Source: Neisseriaceae bacterium
Lineage (GTDB): Bacteria; Pseudomonadota; Gammaproteobacteria; Burkholderiales; Neisseriaceae
NCBI GenBank assembly: GCA_030146285.1
Contig: JASLBZ010000115.1
Location: 1 to 5,739, forward strand
DNA length: 5,739 nucleotides
Direction: 5' to 3'
Each line of letters opens with the position of its first letter. Positions within the stretch are counted from its first letter, which is position 1. A program made the position numbers and the translations under genes. Below, piece after piece: positions 1-5,522 of the stretch. The notes under the pieces are model-generated. The model was given only the letters and a program-made list of their open reading frames with translations. It had not been told where the DNA came from and made no database searches.

Positions 1-386
1 ATATAACCATCTGCACGCTCAACCATTTGTGGTAAGACTTGGCGGGTTAAATAGGTTAAGCCCAAAATATTGGTATGAATCATGGTTTCCCAGTCTTCAT
101 ATTGCACGTCTTGTGCGGGCTCTAAGCCCAAGGCCAAGCCAGCATTGTTGATTAAGGCATCAATACAAGCAAATTCACCGGTTAATGATGACAAGGCTTG
201 ATTGACTGATTTTTTATCGGTGACATCCAAGGCCAATGGCAAAAATCGTTCGCCCAGTTCTTGTCGCAAATTTTGTAATTTTTCGGTGCGTCTTGCTGCG
301 CCAATAACATGGTAGCCTGCTTGTACGAATGTGCGACATGCTGCTGCGCCAAAGCCAGTTGATGCACCTGTGATTAAAATCGCCAT
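1..386 (-). CDS. SDR family NADP-dependent oxidoreductase, N-terminal part (gene runs off the left edge)
   Basis: This is the first 128 codons of a classical short-chain dehydrogenase/reductase, a cytoplasmic enzyme family of about 250 residues. The protein starts MAILITGASTGFG, with the glycine-rich nucleotide-binding motif TGASTGFG at residues 6-13. A basic pair, R32-R33, follows the second beta strand and favours NADP over NAD. DVTD is at 54-57 and the structural motif NNAG at 80-83, followed by LALG. The LALG stretch and the region reading DWETMIHTNILGL then TYLTRQVLPQMVER resemble the YdfG-like 3-hydroxy acid/serine dehydrogenase subgroup. The catalytic Ser and the YxxxK motif lie beyond the window, so activity cannot be checked and the substrate is unknown. 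The start is well supported: AGGAG (complement of 393-397) sits 6 nt upstream of the ATG. The gene follows lysR after 27 nt on the same strand, so it is probably in one transcript with it. Confidence 0.9.
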   Translation of the reverse strand, partial: MAILITGASTGFGAAACRTFVQAGYHVIGAARRTEKLQNLRQELGERFLPLALDVTDKKSVNQALSSLTGEFACIDALINNAGLALGLEPAQDVQYEDWETMIHTNILGLTYLTRQVLPQMVERADGY

Positions 387-392
387 GCTTTT

Positions 393-397
393 CTCCT
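393..397 (-). promoter_or_regulatory. Ribosome-binding site of the SDR gene
   Basis: The minus strand reads AAAGGAGAAAAGC directly before the ATG at 386. This strong Shine-Dalgarno core, six bases from the start, fixes the SDR start. It lies in the 27-nt gap after the LysR stop codon, so the SDR gene can initiate translation independently even if it shares the lysR transcript. Confidence 0.8.
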
Positions 398-413
398 TTG
401 GATTTTAAACGTT

Positions 414-1331
414 TTATCCTACGCTGCTTTGATGGCTCTGTGAAGGTGGCTCAGCTTGGATTTTATGGCTTAAAAAATCAATAAAAGACCTCACTTTGGC
501 ACTTAAATATTCCCGATTGATGTAGGCTGCGTAAATGGTCACCGTAGGAATGTGCCATTCCGGCAAAACCTGTACCAATAACTTGTGTCGCAAGTCATCT
601 TCGACCAGTGATGCGGGTAAAAAGGCAATGCCATTGTGTTGTCTGGCTAAGCTGTGTAAAAAGCGAGTGTCATTGGCATTGATGGCTGCTTGAAGGTGAA
701 TGTGGCTGATTTCATCTGCACGCCTAAAATCCAGATTTTCCATATCGGCATAACTGGGTAGCAATGTGGCGTGGTGAATGAGGTCTTGTGGCGTTGCAAT
801 GGGTGGATGTTGTTGTAAATATTCTGGCGTTGCCACGGCAAAAAAAGGCATGCTCACCAAAGGTTTTACAATCAAAGACGGAGAAGGTTTGGCGGTCGCC
901 CGTAGGGCAAGGTCATAGCCTTCTTCAATCAAATCAACAAAGTGATTGTTGATGTTCATGGACAAGATTACATCAGGATATTGTTGGCGGTATTGTGTGA
1001 TCCACAAGGCCAATTTGTCATTGGCAAGCCAAGCTGGCAAGGTGATTTTTAACGTGCCTTTGGGTTGAATCGCTCCTGCACTGGCCGTTCTGGCTGCGCT
1101 GTCTAAAATTTCCAAAGCAATATTGGATTCTTGCAAGTAATTTTCACCTGCCTCGGTGAGGCTAAGGCGTCGGCTGGTGCGGGTGAGTAAACGTGCTTGC
1201 AAACGTGCTTCTAAATGGGTGAGGTGTTTGCTTGCCATGGCTGTGGACATATTGAGTTCTTGCGCCGCTTGGGTGAAGCTGCCACTTTTGACGACTTGAT
1301 GGAACACGCGAATGCTGGTGAATAAGTCCAT
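414..1331 (-). CDS. LysR family transcriptional regulator
   Basis: This is a 305-residue LysR-type regulator of normal family length (about 300). Residues 1-60 form the winged helix-turn-helix domain: MDLFTSIRVFHQVVKSGSF, then the recognition region TQAAQELNMSTAMASKHLTHLE at about 20-41, then LLTRTSRRLSLTEAG at 48-62. A linker helix follows, and from about residue 92 (GTLKITLPAWLA) a periplasmic-binding-protein-like effector domain runs to about 290. The start motif MDLF and the subgroup features resemble the CrgA/DsdC-like branch common in proteobacteria, whose members often control adjacent oxidoreductases; the ligand cannot be read from the sequence. It diverges from the doxX gene and is followed 27 nt later by the SDR gene, so both are likely targets. 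A weak SD (AGGA, followed by AACAATC and the ATG) lies inside a palindrome at 1337-1351, which suggests autoregulation. The last ~15 residues (rich in P, S and Q) look like a disordered tail. Confidence 0.95.
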   Translation of the reverse strand: MDLFTSIRVFHQVVKSGSFTQAAQELNMSTAMASKHLTHLEARLQARLLTRTSRRLSLTEAGENYLQESNIALEILDSAARTASAGAIQPKGTLKITLPAWLANDKLALWITQYRQQYPDVILSMNINNHFVDLIEEGYDLALRATAKPSPSLIVKPLVSMPFFAVATPEYLQQHPPIATPQDLIHHATLLPSYADMENLDFRRADEISHIHLQAAINANDTRFLHSLARQHNGIAFLPASLVEDDLRHKLLVQVLPEWHIPTVTIYAAYINREYLSAKVRSFIDFLSHKIQAEPPSQSHQSSVG

Positions 1332-1336
1332 GATTG

Positions 1337-1351
1337 TTTCCTATTAGGAAA
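1337..1351. promoter_or_regulatory. Candidate LysR-type operator (15-bp inverted repeat)
   Basis: The sequence is a perfect inverted repeat TTTCCTA-T-TAGGAAA. Its inner 13 bp (1338-1350) fit the T-N11-A shape of LysR-family boxes. It sits 5 bp upstream of the lysR start codon and covers the gene's Shine-Dalgarno AGGA, downstream of the predicted lysR -10. Binding here would block lysR transcription or translation. That it is an operator is inference from position and symmetry. Confidence 0.4.
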
Positions 1352-1369
1352 TAATTCTTATAAAAAACC

Positions 1370-1398
1370 ATTATAGATTGCCTAATATTAAAAAACTA
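1370..1398 (-). promoter_or_regulatory. Candidate lysR promoter
   Basis: On the minus strand a perfect TATAAT -10 hexamer is the complement of 1370-1375. A 17-bp spacer places a poor -35 (TAGTTT, complement of 1393-1398). Transcription would start near 1363, giving a leader of about 30 nt that contains the 1337-1351 palindrome. The weak -35 would suit a promoter that is modulated by a regulator. Confidence 0.35.
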
Positions 1399-1402
1399 TA
1401 CT
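1397..1402 (+). promoter_or_regulatory. Candidate -10 element for doxX
   Basis: TATACT matches the sigma-70 -10 consensus at five of six positions. No good -35 is at the right distance: TTGCCT at 1378-1383 leaves only a 13-bp spacer. If the element is real, transcription begins near 1409, which rules out the GTG at 1403 and the ATG at 1409 as start codons and supports the ATG at 1442. It overlaps the lysR -35 region on the other strand, so the two promoters would compete. Confidence 0.3.
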
Positions 1403-1429
1403 GTGCTCATGATTTCAATACCGCAAAAG

Positions 1430-1451
1430 AATGGATACAAAATGGATACAA
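1430..1451 (+). repeat. 11-bp tandem duplication across the doxX start codon
   Basis: AATGGATACAA occurs twice head to tail, at 1430-1440 and 1441-1451. Each copy contains an ATG. The two ATGs are 11 bp apart and so in different frames; only the second, at 1442, opens the doxX frame. The first reads a short unrelated frame that stops near 1580. Confidence 0.85.
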
Positions 1452-1852
1452 CAGCAAGTATTTGGACACAATGGCAGCCTAGAATGTTGGCGATTTTCCG
1501 CATGGTCGTGGGCTACAACTTTATGTTGCATGGCACAGCCAAATTGTTTGGTGCACCACACATTGACATGTTCGATGGTTTGCAATTGTTTTCATTGATG
1601 GGTTTGGCTGGTGTGTTAGAGACGGTTGGTGGCTTATTGATTATTTTGGGCTTGTTCACTCGCATCAGCGCTTTTGTTTTGTCTGGCTTTATGGCTGTTG
1701 CCTATTTCATGGCGCATGCCAGTGTCGGTACGGTGTTACTGCCACTGTTAAACGGCGGTGAGCTGGCGGTTATTTATGCGTTTGCTTTTTTGTACTTTGT
1801 GTTTGCAGGCGCTGGTGCTTGGTCTTTGGACAATCGAAAACAAACACAATAA
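1442..1852 (+). CDS. DoxX family membrane protein
   Basis: This is a 136-residue integral inner-membrane protein of the DoxX family, whose members are usually 130-150 residues with four hydrophobic helices. Family hallmarks are visible: LHGTAKLFG at 29-37 after the first helix (about 15-30), then GVLETVGGLLIILGLFTR at 57-74 with the conserved glutamate E60, a third helix about 76-93, and NGGELAVIYAFAFLYFVFAGAG at 104-125. DoxX proteins have been linked to redox or thiol stress and to quinone-related functions, but the biochemical role of this one is unknown. The frame stays open upstream to a GTG at 1403 and an ATG at 1409. I prefer the ATG at 1442 because it gives a typical length, a purine-rich AAAAGAA tract lies upstream, and the likely -10 at 1397-1402 is too close to the earlier starts. 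It diverges from the LysR gene and is probably controlled by it. Confidence 0.9.
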   Translation: MDTTASIWTQWQPRMLAIFRMVVGYNFMLHGTAKLFGAPHIDMFDGLQLFSLMGLAGVLETVGGLLIILGLFTRISAFVLSGFMAVAYFMAHASVGTVLLPLLNGGELAVIYAFAFLYFVFAGAGAWSLDNRKQTQ

Positions 1853-1878
1853 ACCAATCTCAATTCACATACCCACTA

Positions 1879-1910
1879 AAAAGAGCCCATGAATCATCAT
1901 GGGCTCTTTT
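1879..1910 (+). terminator. Rho-independent terminator after doxX
   Basis: A 14-bp perfect stem, AAAAGAGCCCATGA (1879-1892) pairing with TCATGGGCTCTTTT (1897-1910), encloses a 4-nt loop ATCA. The stem has a GC-rich core, an A-tract on the left and a T-tract on the right, so it could work in either direction. It lies 26 bp after the doxX stop and insulates the efe operon from upstream transcription. It contains no DNA uptake sequence. Confidence 0.9.
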
Positions 1911-1971
1911 GTGTTATCACGCAGCATAGGGCAAAGGTGGCATTCTGTTTTCAGATGAAAGTAAATTTGCT

Positions 1972-1999
1972 TTGCACAGGCATAAAATAAGCGTACTAT
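1972..1999 (+). promoter_or_regulatory. Candidate efeUOB promoter
   Basis: TTGCAC (1972-1977) and TACTAT (1994-1999) are separated by 16 bp and resemble sigma-70 -35 and -10 elements, though neither is perfect. The downstream Fur box would overlap the -10 and transcription start, the usual arrangement for Fur repression. Confidence 0.4.
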
Positions 2000-2017
2000 T
2001 TATGAGAATCATTATCA
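1998..2017. promoter_or_regulatory. Fur box upstream of efeU
   Basis: TGAGAATCATTATCA at 2003-2017 matches the 7-1-7 Fur consensus TGATAATnATTATCA with a single mismatch (G for T at 2006). Against the classical 19-bp Fur box, 1998-2016 matches 15 positions. It lies 13 bp upstream of the efeU start and overlaps the predicted promoter. Iron-loaded Fur bound here would repress efeUOB. There is no comparable site elsewhere in the window. Confidence 0.85.
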
Positions 2018-2030
2018 CAAGGTTTAAGAA

Positions 2031-2867
2031 ATGTTAGTCGCTTTTTTGATTATGCTGCGCGAAGGCTTAGAGGCAGCCTTAATCGTTGGCATTGTGGCCA
2101 GTTTTTTGAGGCACTCAGGGCATGGCTATTTGATGAAATATGTCTGGAGTGGCGTGGTTTTGGCTGCTTTGATGTGCTTGGGTGTGGGTTATGGTTTTCA
2201 TGTGTTAACGGGTGAAATTCCACAAAAACAGCAAGAATTTTTTGTGGGCGTGATTGGTGTGGTTGCTGTTGTGATGATTACGTCCATGGTGTTTTGGATG
2301 AAAAAAGCAGGCAAGCAAATGCAAGGCGAGCTACAAAATTCAGTGCAAAAAGCCCTGAATAAGGGGCGTTTTCAAGGTCTGGCTTTGGTCGCCATGGCAT
2401 TTTTAGCGGTGGCGCGCGAAGGTCTGGAGTCGGTTTTTTTCTTAATCTCCGTTTTTGAGCAAAGCGAAGGCTATGCCATGCCGTTGGGTGCAGTATTGGG
2501 TGTTGCCGTTGCTGTATTGCTCGGCGCGCTGATTTACCAAGGTGGCTTGCGTTTGAATTTGGCCAAATTCTTCCGCTTTACGGGTGCTTTTTTAATCGTG
2601 GTGGCTGCTGGGTTGCTAGCAGGTTCTTTGGGGGCATTTCACGAAGCAGGGGTGTGGAATGGGCTACAAACCATTGTGTTTGATGCTACGGATGTTTTGT
2701 CTGTGCACACCACCTTGGGCACATTTTTGGCAGGATTGTTGGGTTACAACGACCACCCAAGCGTGGGAGAGTTAGGTATTTGGTTCTTGTATTTGGTGCC
2801 AACCTTATATTGGTTCTTTAAGAGTGATAAAAAAGCAGTTAAACCACAAGCTGTGGCGAACGCATAA
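2031..2867 (+). CDS. efeU: EfeU, FTR1-family iron permease
   Basis: This 278-residue protein is the inner-membrane iron channel/permease of the EfeUOB system, homologous to the yeast Ftr1 high-affinity iron permease and of the usual bacterial length (about 275). The two diagnostic REGLE iron-binding motifs are present and intact: R10-E14 in the first helix and R129-E133 in the fourth. About seven hydrophobic segments can be seen (roughly 2-26, 37-59, 70-90, 116-141, 150-170, 183-203, 245-264). The loop at 91-115 is rich in Lys and Gln, and the C-terminal tail (KSDKKAVKPQ) is basic, which suits the cytoplasmic side. AAGG at 2019-2022, 8 nt before the ATG, is the ribosome-binding site. It is the first gene of the operon, behind the Fur box, and efeO follows after 35 nt. 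The frame is uninterrupted, unlike the frameshifted efeU of E. coli K-12. Confidence 0.96.
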   Translation: MLVAFLIMLREGLEAALIVGIVASFLRHSGHGYLMKYVWSGVVLAALMCLGVGYGFHVLTGEIPQKQQEFFVGVIGVVAVVMITSMVFWMKKAGKQMQGELQNSVQKALNKGRFQGLALVAMAFLAVAREGLESVFFLISVFEQSEGYAMPLGAVLGVAVAVLLGALIYQGGLRLNLAKFFRFTGAFLIVVAAGLLAGSLGAFHEAGVWNGLQTIVFDATDVLSVHTTLGTFLAGLLGYNDHPSVGELGIWFLYLVPTLYWFFKSDKKAVKPQAVANA

Positions 2868-2902
2868 GCATTTTGATTAAAAATAAAATAGAAAGTAAAT
2901 TC

Positions 2903-4066
2903 ATGAATACATTGGTTAAAACATCATTGGCAACGGCTGTGGTTATGGTCTTGGCAGCTTGCGGTGGTAAAGAAGACAAAACAGACACAAGCGCGACAGC
3001 TTCTGCTGGTGCGCAAGGCAATCCAGATGTACAAGTTGCTGTTAACGATAAGGCTTGTGAGCCAATGGAATTAACCGTTCCTGCAGGTAAAACCACATTT
3101 ATCATTAAAAACAACAGCAGCAAAGCTTTGGAATGGGAAATTCTTAAAGGCGTGATGGTGGTGGATGAGCGTGAAAACATTGCACCAACATTAACACAAA
3201 AATTGACCGTGAATTTAGCTCCCGGAGAGTATGACATTACTTGTGGCTTGCTGAGCAACCCAAAAGGCAAATTGGTTGTGACAGAAAACAAAGACTTTAA
3301 AGCCGATGCCCATGTTGCTGATATGGCCGCTTTAGAGCAGCCTTTGACTCAGTACAAAACGTATGTACAAGGTCAGGTCAAGGATTTGGTAGCGCGAACA
3401 GAAGTTTTTGTTGGTGCAATTAAGGCAGGAGATAAAGCCAAAGCCAAATCCATTTATGCTTACACGCGCCAACCTTATGAGCGCATTGAGCCGATTGCTG
3501 AATTGTTCAGTGATTTGGATACTGCCATTGACGTGCGTGCAGATGATTTTAAAGACCAGGAAAAAGACCCTGAATTCACAGGTTTTCACCGACTTGAGTA
3601 TGCATTGTTTGCGCAAAATGATTTAACGGGCATGGATAAAATGGCTGACAAATTATTGGCGGATGTTAAAGAGTTACAAACACGCATTGATGCATTGGCT
3701 TTCCCTGCCAATAAAGTGGTTGGTGGTGCTGCGGCTTTGATTGAAGAAGTGGCCATGAGCAAAATCAGTGGTGAAGAAGAGCGTTACAGCCACACCGATT
3801 TGGATGATTTTGATGCCAACGTGGCAGGCGCGAAAGAAATCTTGAATTTATTCCGCAAAAACTTAGTAGAAAAAGACGAAGCTTTGGTTGCAACGGTGGA
3901 TGCCAATTTCAAAACAGTGGATGGTATTTTGAACAAATACCGTAAAGGCAACGGTTTTGAAACTTACGATAAATTGAGTGAAGCAGACAAAACAGCATTA
4001 AAAGCACCTATTAATACATTGGCTGAGGAATTGGCTAAGTTCCGTGGTGTTTTGGGTTTAGATTAA
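2903..4066 (+). CDS. efeO: EfeO, cupredoxin plus M75 (imelysin-like) iron-binding protein with lipoprotein signal
   Basis: This is the extracytoplasmic component of the EfeUOB iron importer, thought to bind iron and hand it to EfeU. With the ATG at 2903 the protein has 387 residues and begins with a lipoprotein signal peptide: MNTLVKTSLATAVVMVLAAC, with lipobox L17-A18-A19-C20. A low-complexity linker (about 21-41) follows. Then comes the EfeO cupredoxin domain (about 42-127), containing NDKACEPMELTV with C52, the run KALEWEILKGVMVVDERENIA at about 74-94, and GEYDITCGLLSNPKG with C114. The M75 domain (about 138-387) carries the HxxE metal motif at H229-E232 (FHRLEYALF) and YSHTDLDDF at 295-303. 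E. coli EfeO is a soluble periplasmic protein with the same two domains, so lipid anchoring is a departure. Gly at +2 does not match the Asp retention signal of E. coli, so sorting to the outer membrane is possible. An in-frame TTG at 2873 would bury the signal peptide and was rejected. The ribosome-binding site (AGAAAG) is weak. Confidence 0.95.
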   Translation: MNTLVKTSLATAVVMVLAACGGKEDKTDTSATASAGAQGNPDVQVAVNDKACEPMELTVPAGKTTFIIKNNSSKALEWEILKGVMVVDERENIAPTLTQKLTVNLAPGEYDITCGLLSNPKGKLVVTENKDFKADAHVADMAALEQPLTQYKTYVQGQVKDLVARTEVFVGAIKAGDKAKAKSIYAYTRQPYERIEPIAELFSDLDTAIDVRADDFKDQEKDPEFTGFHRLEYALFAQNDLTGMDKMADKLLADVKELQTRIDALAFPANKVVGGAAALIEEVAMSKISGEEERYSHTDLDDFDANVAGAKEILNLFRKNLVEKDEALVATVDANFKTVDGILNKYRKGNGFETYDKLSEADKTALKAPINTLAEELAKFRGVLGLD

Positions 4067-4090
4067 ACCCTTGGTTTTTGGGTCAACAGT

Positions 4091-4114
4091 TTCAGGCAGC
4101 CTAGGCTGCCTGAA
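4091..4114. repeat. Inverted pair of DNA uptake sequences (AG-simDUS dialect), possible terminator or attenuator
   Basis: The 12-mer AGGCTGCCTGAA lies at 4103-4114 on the plus strand and, as its exact complement, at 4091-4102. The copies abut with no spacer, making a 24-bp perfect palindrome that can fold into a 10-bp stem with a CTAG loop. Neisseriaceae use DUS 12-mers to recognise related DNA in transformation, and inverted pairs often double as terminators. From memory this dialect belongs to Simonsiella muelleri. It sits in the 63-nt gap between efeO and efeB and is followed only by a weak run (CATATTTC), so termination is probably partial. Confidence 0.85.
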
Positions 4115-4129
4115 CATATTTCAAGTCGG

Positions 4130-5404
4130 ATGAAAGCAAACATGGACAATCCACAAAAAAATCCAGTCTCTCGTCGAGGGCTATTAAAAGGTTTGGGTGC
4201 TGCAGGTTTGGTTGGCGTTGGTGCTGCAACTGGTTTTTTGGCTGGGCAGCAACAAGGCAAAAAACAAGCAGCGATCAGCGCAAATGAACACAGTAGTTTG
4301 CATTATGACTGCTATGGTGAGCACCAAGCGGGGATTGTGACGCCGCATCAGCCATTCAATATTACTTGTGCTTTTGATGTGTTGGCGAAGACACCACAAC
4401 AGTTGCAACGATTGCTGCGTATGCTAACTGCGCGGATTGAGTTTTTAACCGCTGGTGGGGTTTTGCCTGATTTGGACCCTAAGTTGCCACCTGCGGGCAG
4501 TGGCATTTTGGGGCAAACGATTTTACCTGATGGATTAACCATTACCATTGGACTGGGTGCGAGTTTGTTTGATGAGCGTTTTGGCTTGGCAGATAAAAAA
4601 CCCATTCACTTACAAGAAATGAAACGTTTTTTTAATGATGCTTTGCAAGCGGATTGGTGTGACGGGGATTTGTCTTTGCAGTTTTGTGCTAACAGCCCTG
4701 AAACCAATATCAATGCGATTCGAGACATTGTTAAAAACACCACTTCTTTAATGAGCATTCGTTGGAGCTTGGATGGTTTTTTACCCAAAGCACCCACAGG
4801 AACGGCACCGCGCAATTTGTTTGGTTTTCGTGATGGCTCAGCCAACCCTGATGTGAGTGACAAGACCATAGCCAATGAAGTCTTGTGGACAGGAAAAGCA
4901 CCCAATAGCTTAAATGAACCGGCTTGGGCGACGAATGGCACATACCAAGCTATTCGCTTGATTCGCCACTTTGTTGAGTTTTGGGACAGAACACCATTAC
5001 AAGAACAAGAAACCATTTTTGGACGAGTGAAAGAAACGGGCGCGCCTTTGGGGAAAACCAAAGAAAGCCAAGTGCCCGATTACCAAGCCGATTTAGAAGG
5101 TAAGGTAACACCTTTGGATGCGCACATTCGCCTTGCCAATGATCGAACGGCAAACTTCAAAAAACACTTGTTGTTTCGCAGACCGTATGATTATTCCTTG
5201 GGCTTGAGTAAAGCAGGGCAATTGGACATGGGTTTGAATTTTATTTGCTACCAAGCCAATTTGGAAGATGGATTTATTGCGGTCCAAAAAATGCTGGATA
5301 AAGAGCCACTAGAAGAGTACATCAAGCCATTTGGTGGTGGTTACTTTTTTGTGTTACCAGGTGTTAAAAAAGGCGAATTTTTTGGGCAAGGTTTGTTTGT
5401 GTGA
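4130..5404 (+). CDS. efeB: EfeB, Tat-exported DyP-type haem peroxidase
   Basis: This 424-residue protein is the peroxidase component of EfeUOB (E. coli EfeB is about 423 residues). The N-terminus has a twin-arginine signal, S14-R15-R16-G17-L18-L19-K20, then a mild hydrophobic stretch GLGAAGLVGVGAATGFLAG (21-39), so it should be folded with haem in the cytoplasm and exported by Tat. DyP hallmarks are intact: the GxxDG motif G232-G236 within GFRDGSANP (catalytic D235), the proximal haem ligand H332 in PLDAHIRLAN, and the distal arginine R350 in LLFRRPYDYS. The C-terminus FGGGYFFVLPGV is typical of the family. Proposed roles are oxidation of ferrous iron with peroxide to feed EfeO/EfeU, or release of iron from haem; the latter is disputed. 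ATGs at 4130 and 4142 are both possible, neither with a good ribosome-binding site; the second gives 420 residues and keeps the full Tat signal. It is separated from efeO by the DUS hairpin. Confidence 0.95.
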   Translation: MKANMDNPQKNPVSRRGLLKGLGAAGLVGVGAATGFLAGQQQGKKQAAISANEHSSLHYDCYGEHQAGIVTPHQPFNITCAFDVLAKTPQQLQRLLRMLTARIEFLTAGGVLPDLDPKLPPAGSGILGQTILPDGLTITIGLGASLFDERFGLADKKPIHLQEMKRFFNDALQADWCDGDLSLQFCANSPETNINAIRDIVKNTTSLMSIRWSLDGFLPKAPTGTAPRNLFGFRDGSANPDVSDKTIANEVLWTGKAPNSLNEPAWATNGTYQAIRLIRHFVEFWDRTPLQEQETIFGRVKETGAPLGKTKESQVPDYQADLEGKVTPLDAHIRLANDRTANFKKHLLFRRPYDYSLGLSKAGQLDMGLNFICYQANLEDGFIAVQKMLDKEPLEEYIKPFGGGYFFVLPGVKKGEFFGQGLFV

Positions 5405-5409
5405 TGCTT

Positions 5410-5438
5410 TAAAAAGCCATCGTTAAGATGGCTTTTTA
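5410..5438 (+). terminator. Rho-independent terminator after efeB
   Basis: An 11-bp stem, AAAAAGCCATC (5411-5421) pairing with GATGGCTTTTT (5427-5437), encloses the loop GTTAA, and T5410/A5438 can add one more pair. It begins 6 nt after the efeB stop. The left A-tract means it may also stop transcripts from the other direction. It marks the end of the efeUOB operon and separates it from the ABC transporter gene. Confidence 0.88.
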
Positions 5439-5522
5439 TATGGCTGTTGTATTGGATTTGTGAGTAGGTTTTTTTAAAGGGCTGTGCGAGAATAGACAGC
5501 TAATTGACATGAAGAAAAAGAC

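Noticed and set aside
182..367. Small minus-strand frame within the SDR gene
   Set aside because: It is out of frame with a coding sequence showing TGxxxGxG and NNAG motifs, and its translation resembles no known family.
1403..1441. Earlier starts for doxX at GTG 1403 or ATG 1409
   Set aside because: The added residues are not typical of DoxX proteins, no Shine-Dalgarno precedes them, and they sit at the predicted start of transcription.
1931..1975. Short inverted repeat GCAAAG...CTTTGC upstream of efeU
   Set aside because: Only 6 bp arms separated by 33 bp in an AT-rich region; no support as a hairpin or operator.
2071..2082. AGGCAGCCTTAA, one base from the Kingella-type DUS (AGGCAGCCTGAA)
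   Set aside because: It lies in the efeU codons for the conserved LEAALIV after the first REGLE motif and carries a mismatch in the core, so chance within coding sequence explains it.
2873..2902. In-frame TTG start giving efeO ten extra N-terminal residues
   Set aside because: It would place charged residues (IKNKIESKF) ahead of a well-formed lipoprotein signal and has no ribosome-binding site; the ATG at 2903 starts directly at the signal peptide.
4348..5287. Several long open frames on the minus strand opposite efeB, and one opposite efeO at 2839-3291
   Set aside because: They have low-complexity or basic translations, no recognisable domains or ribosome-binding sites, and lie wholly or almost wholly within genes with clear family motifs.
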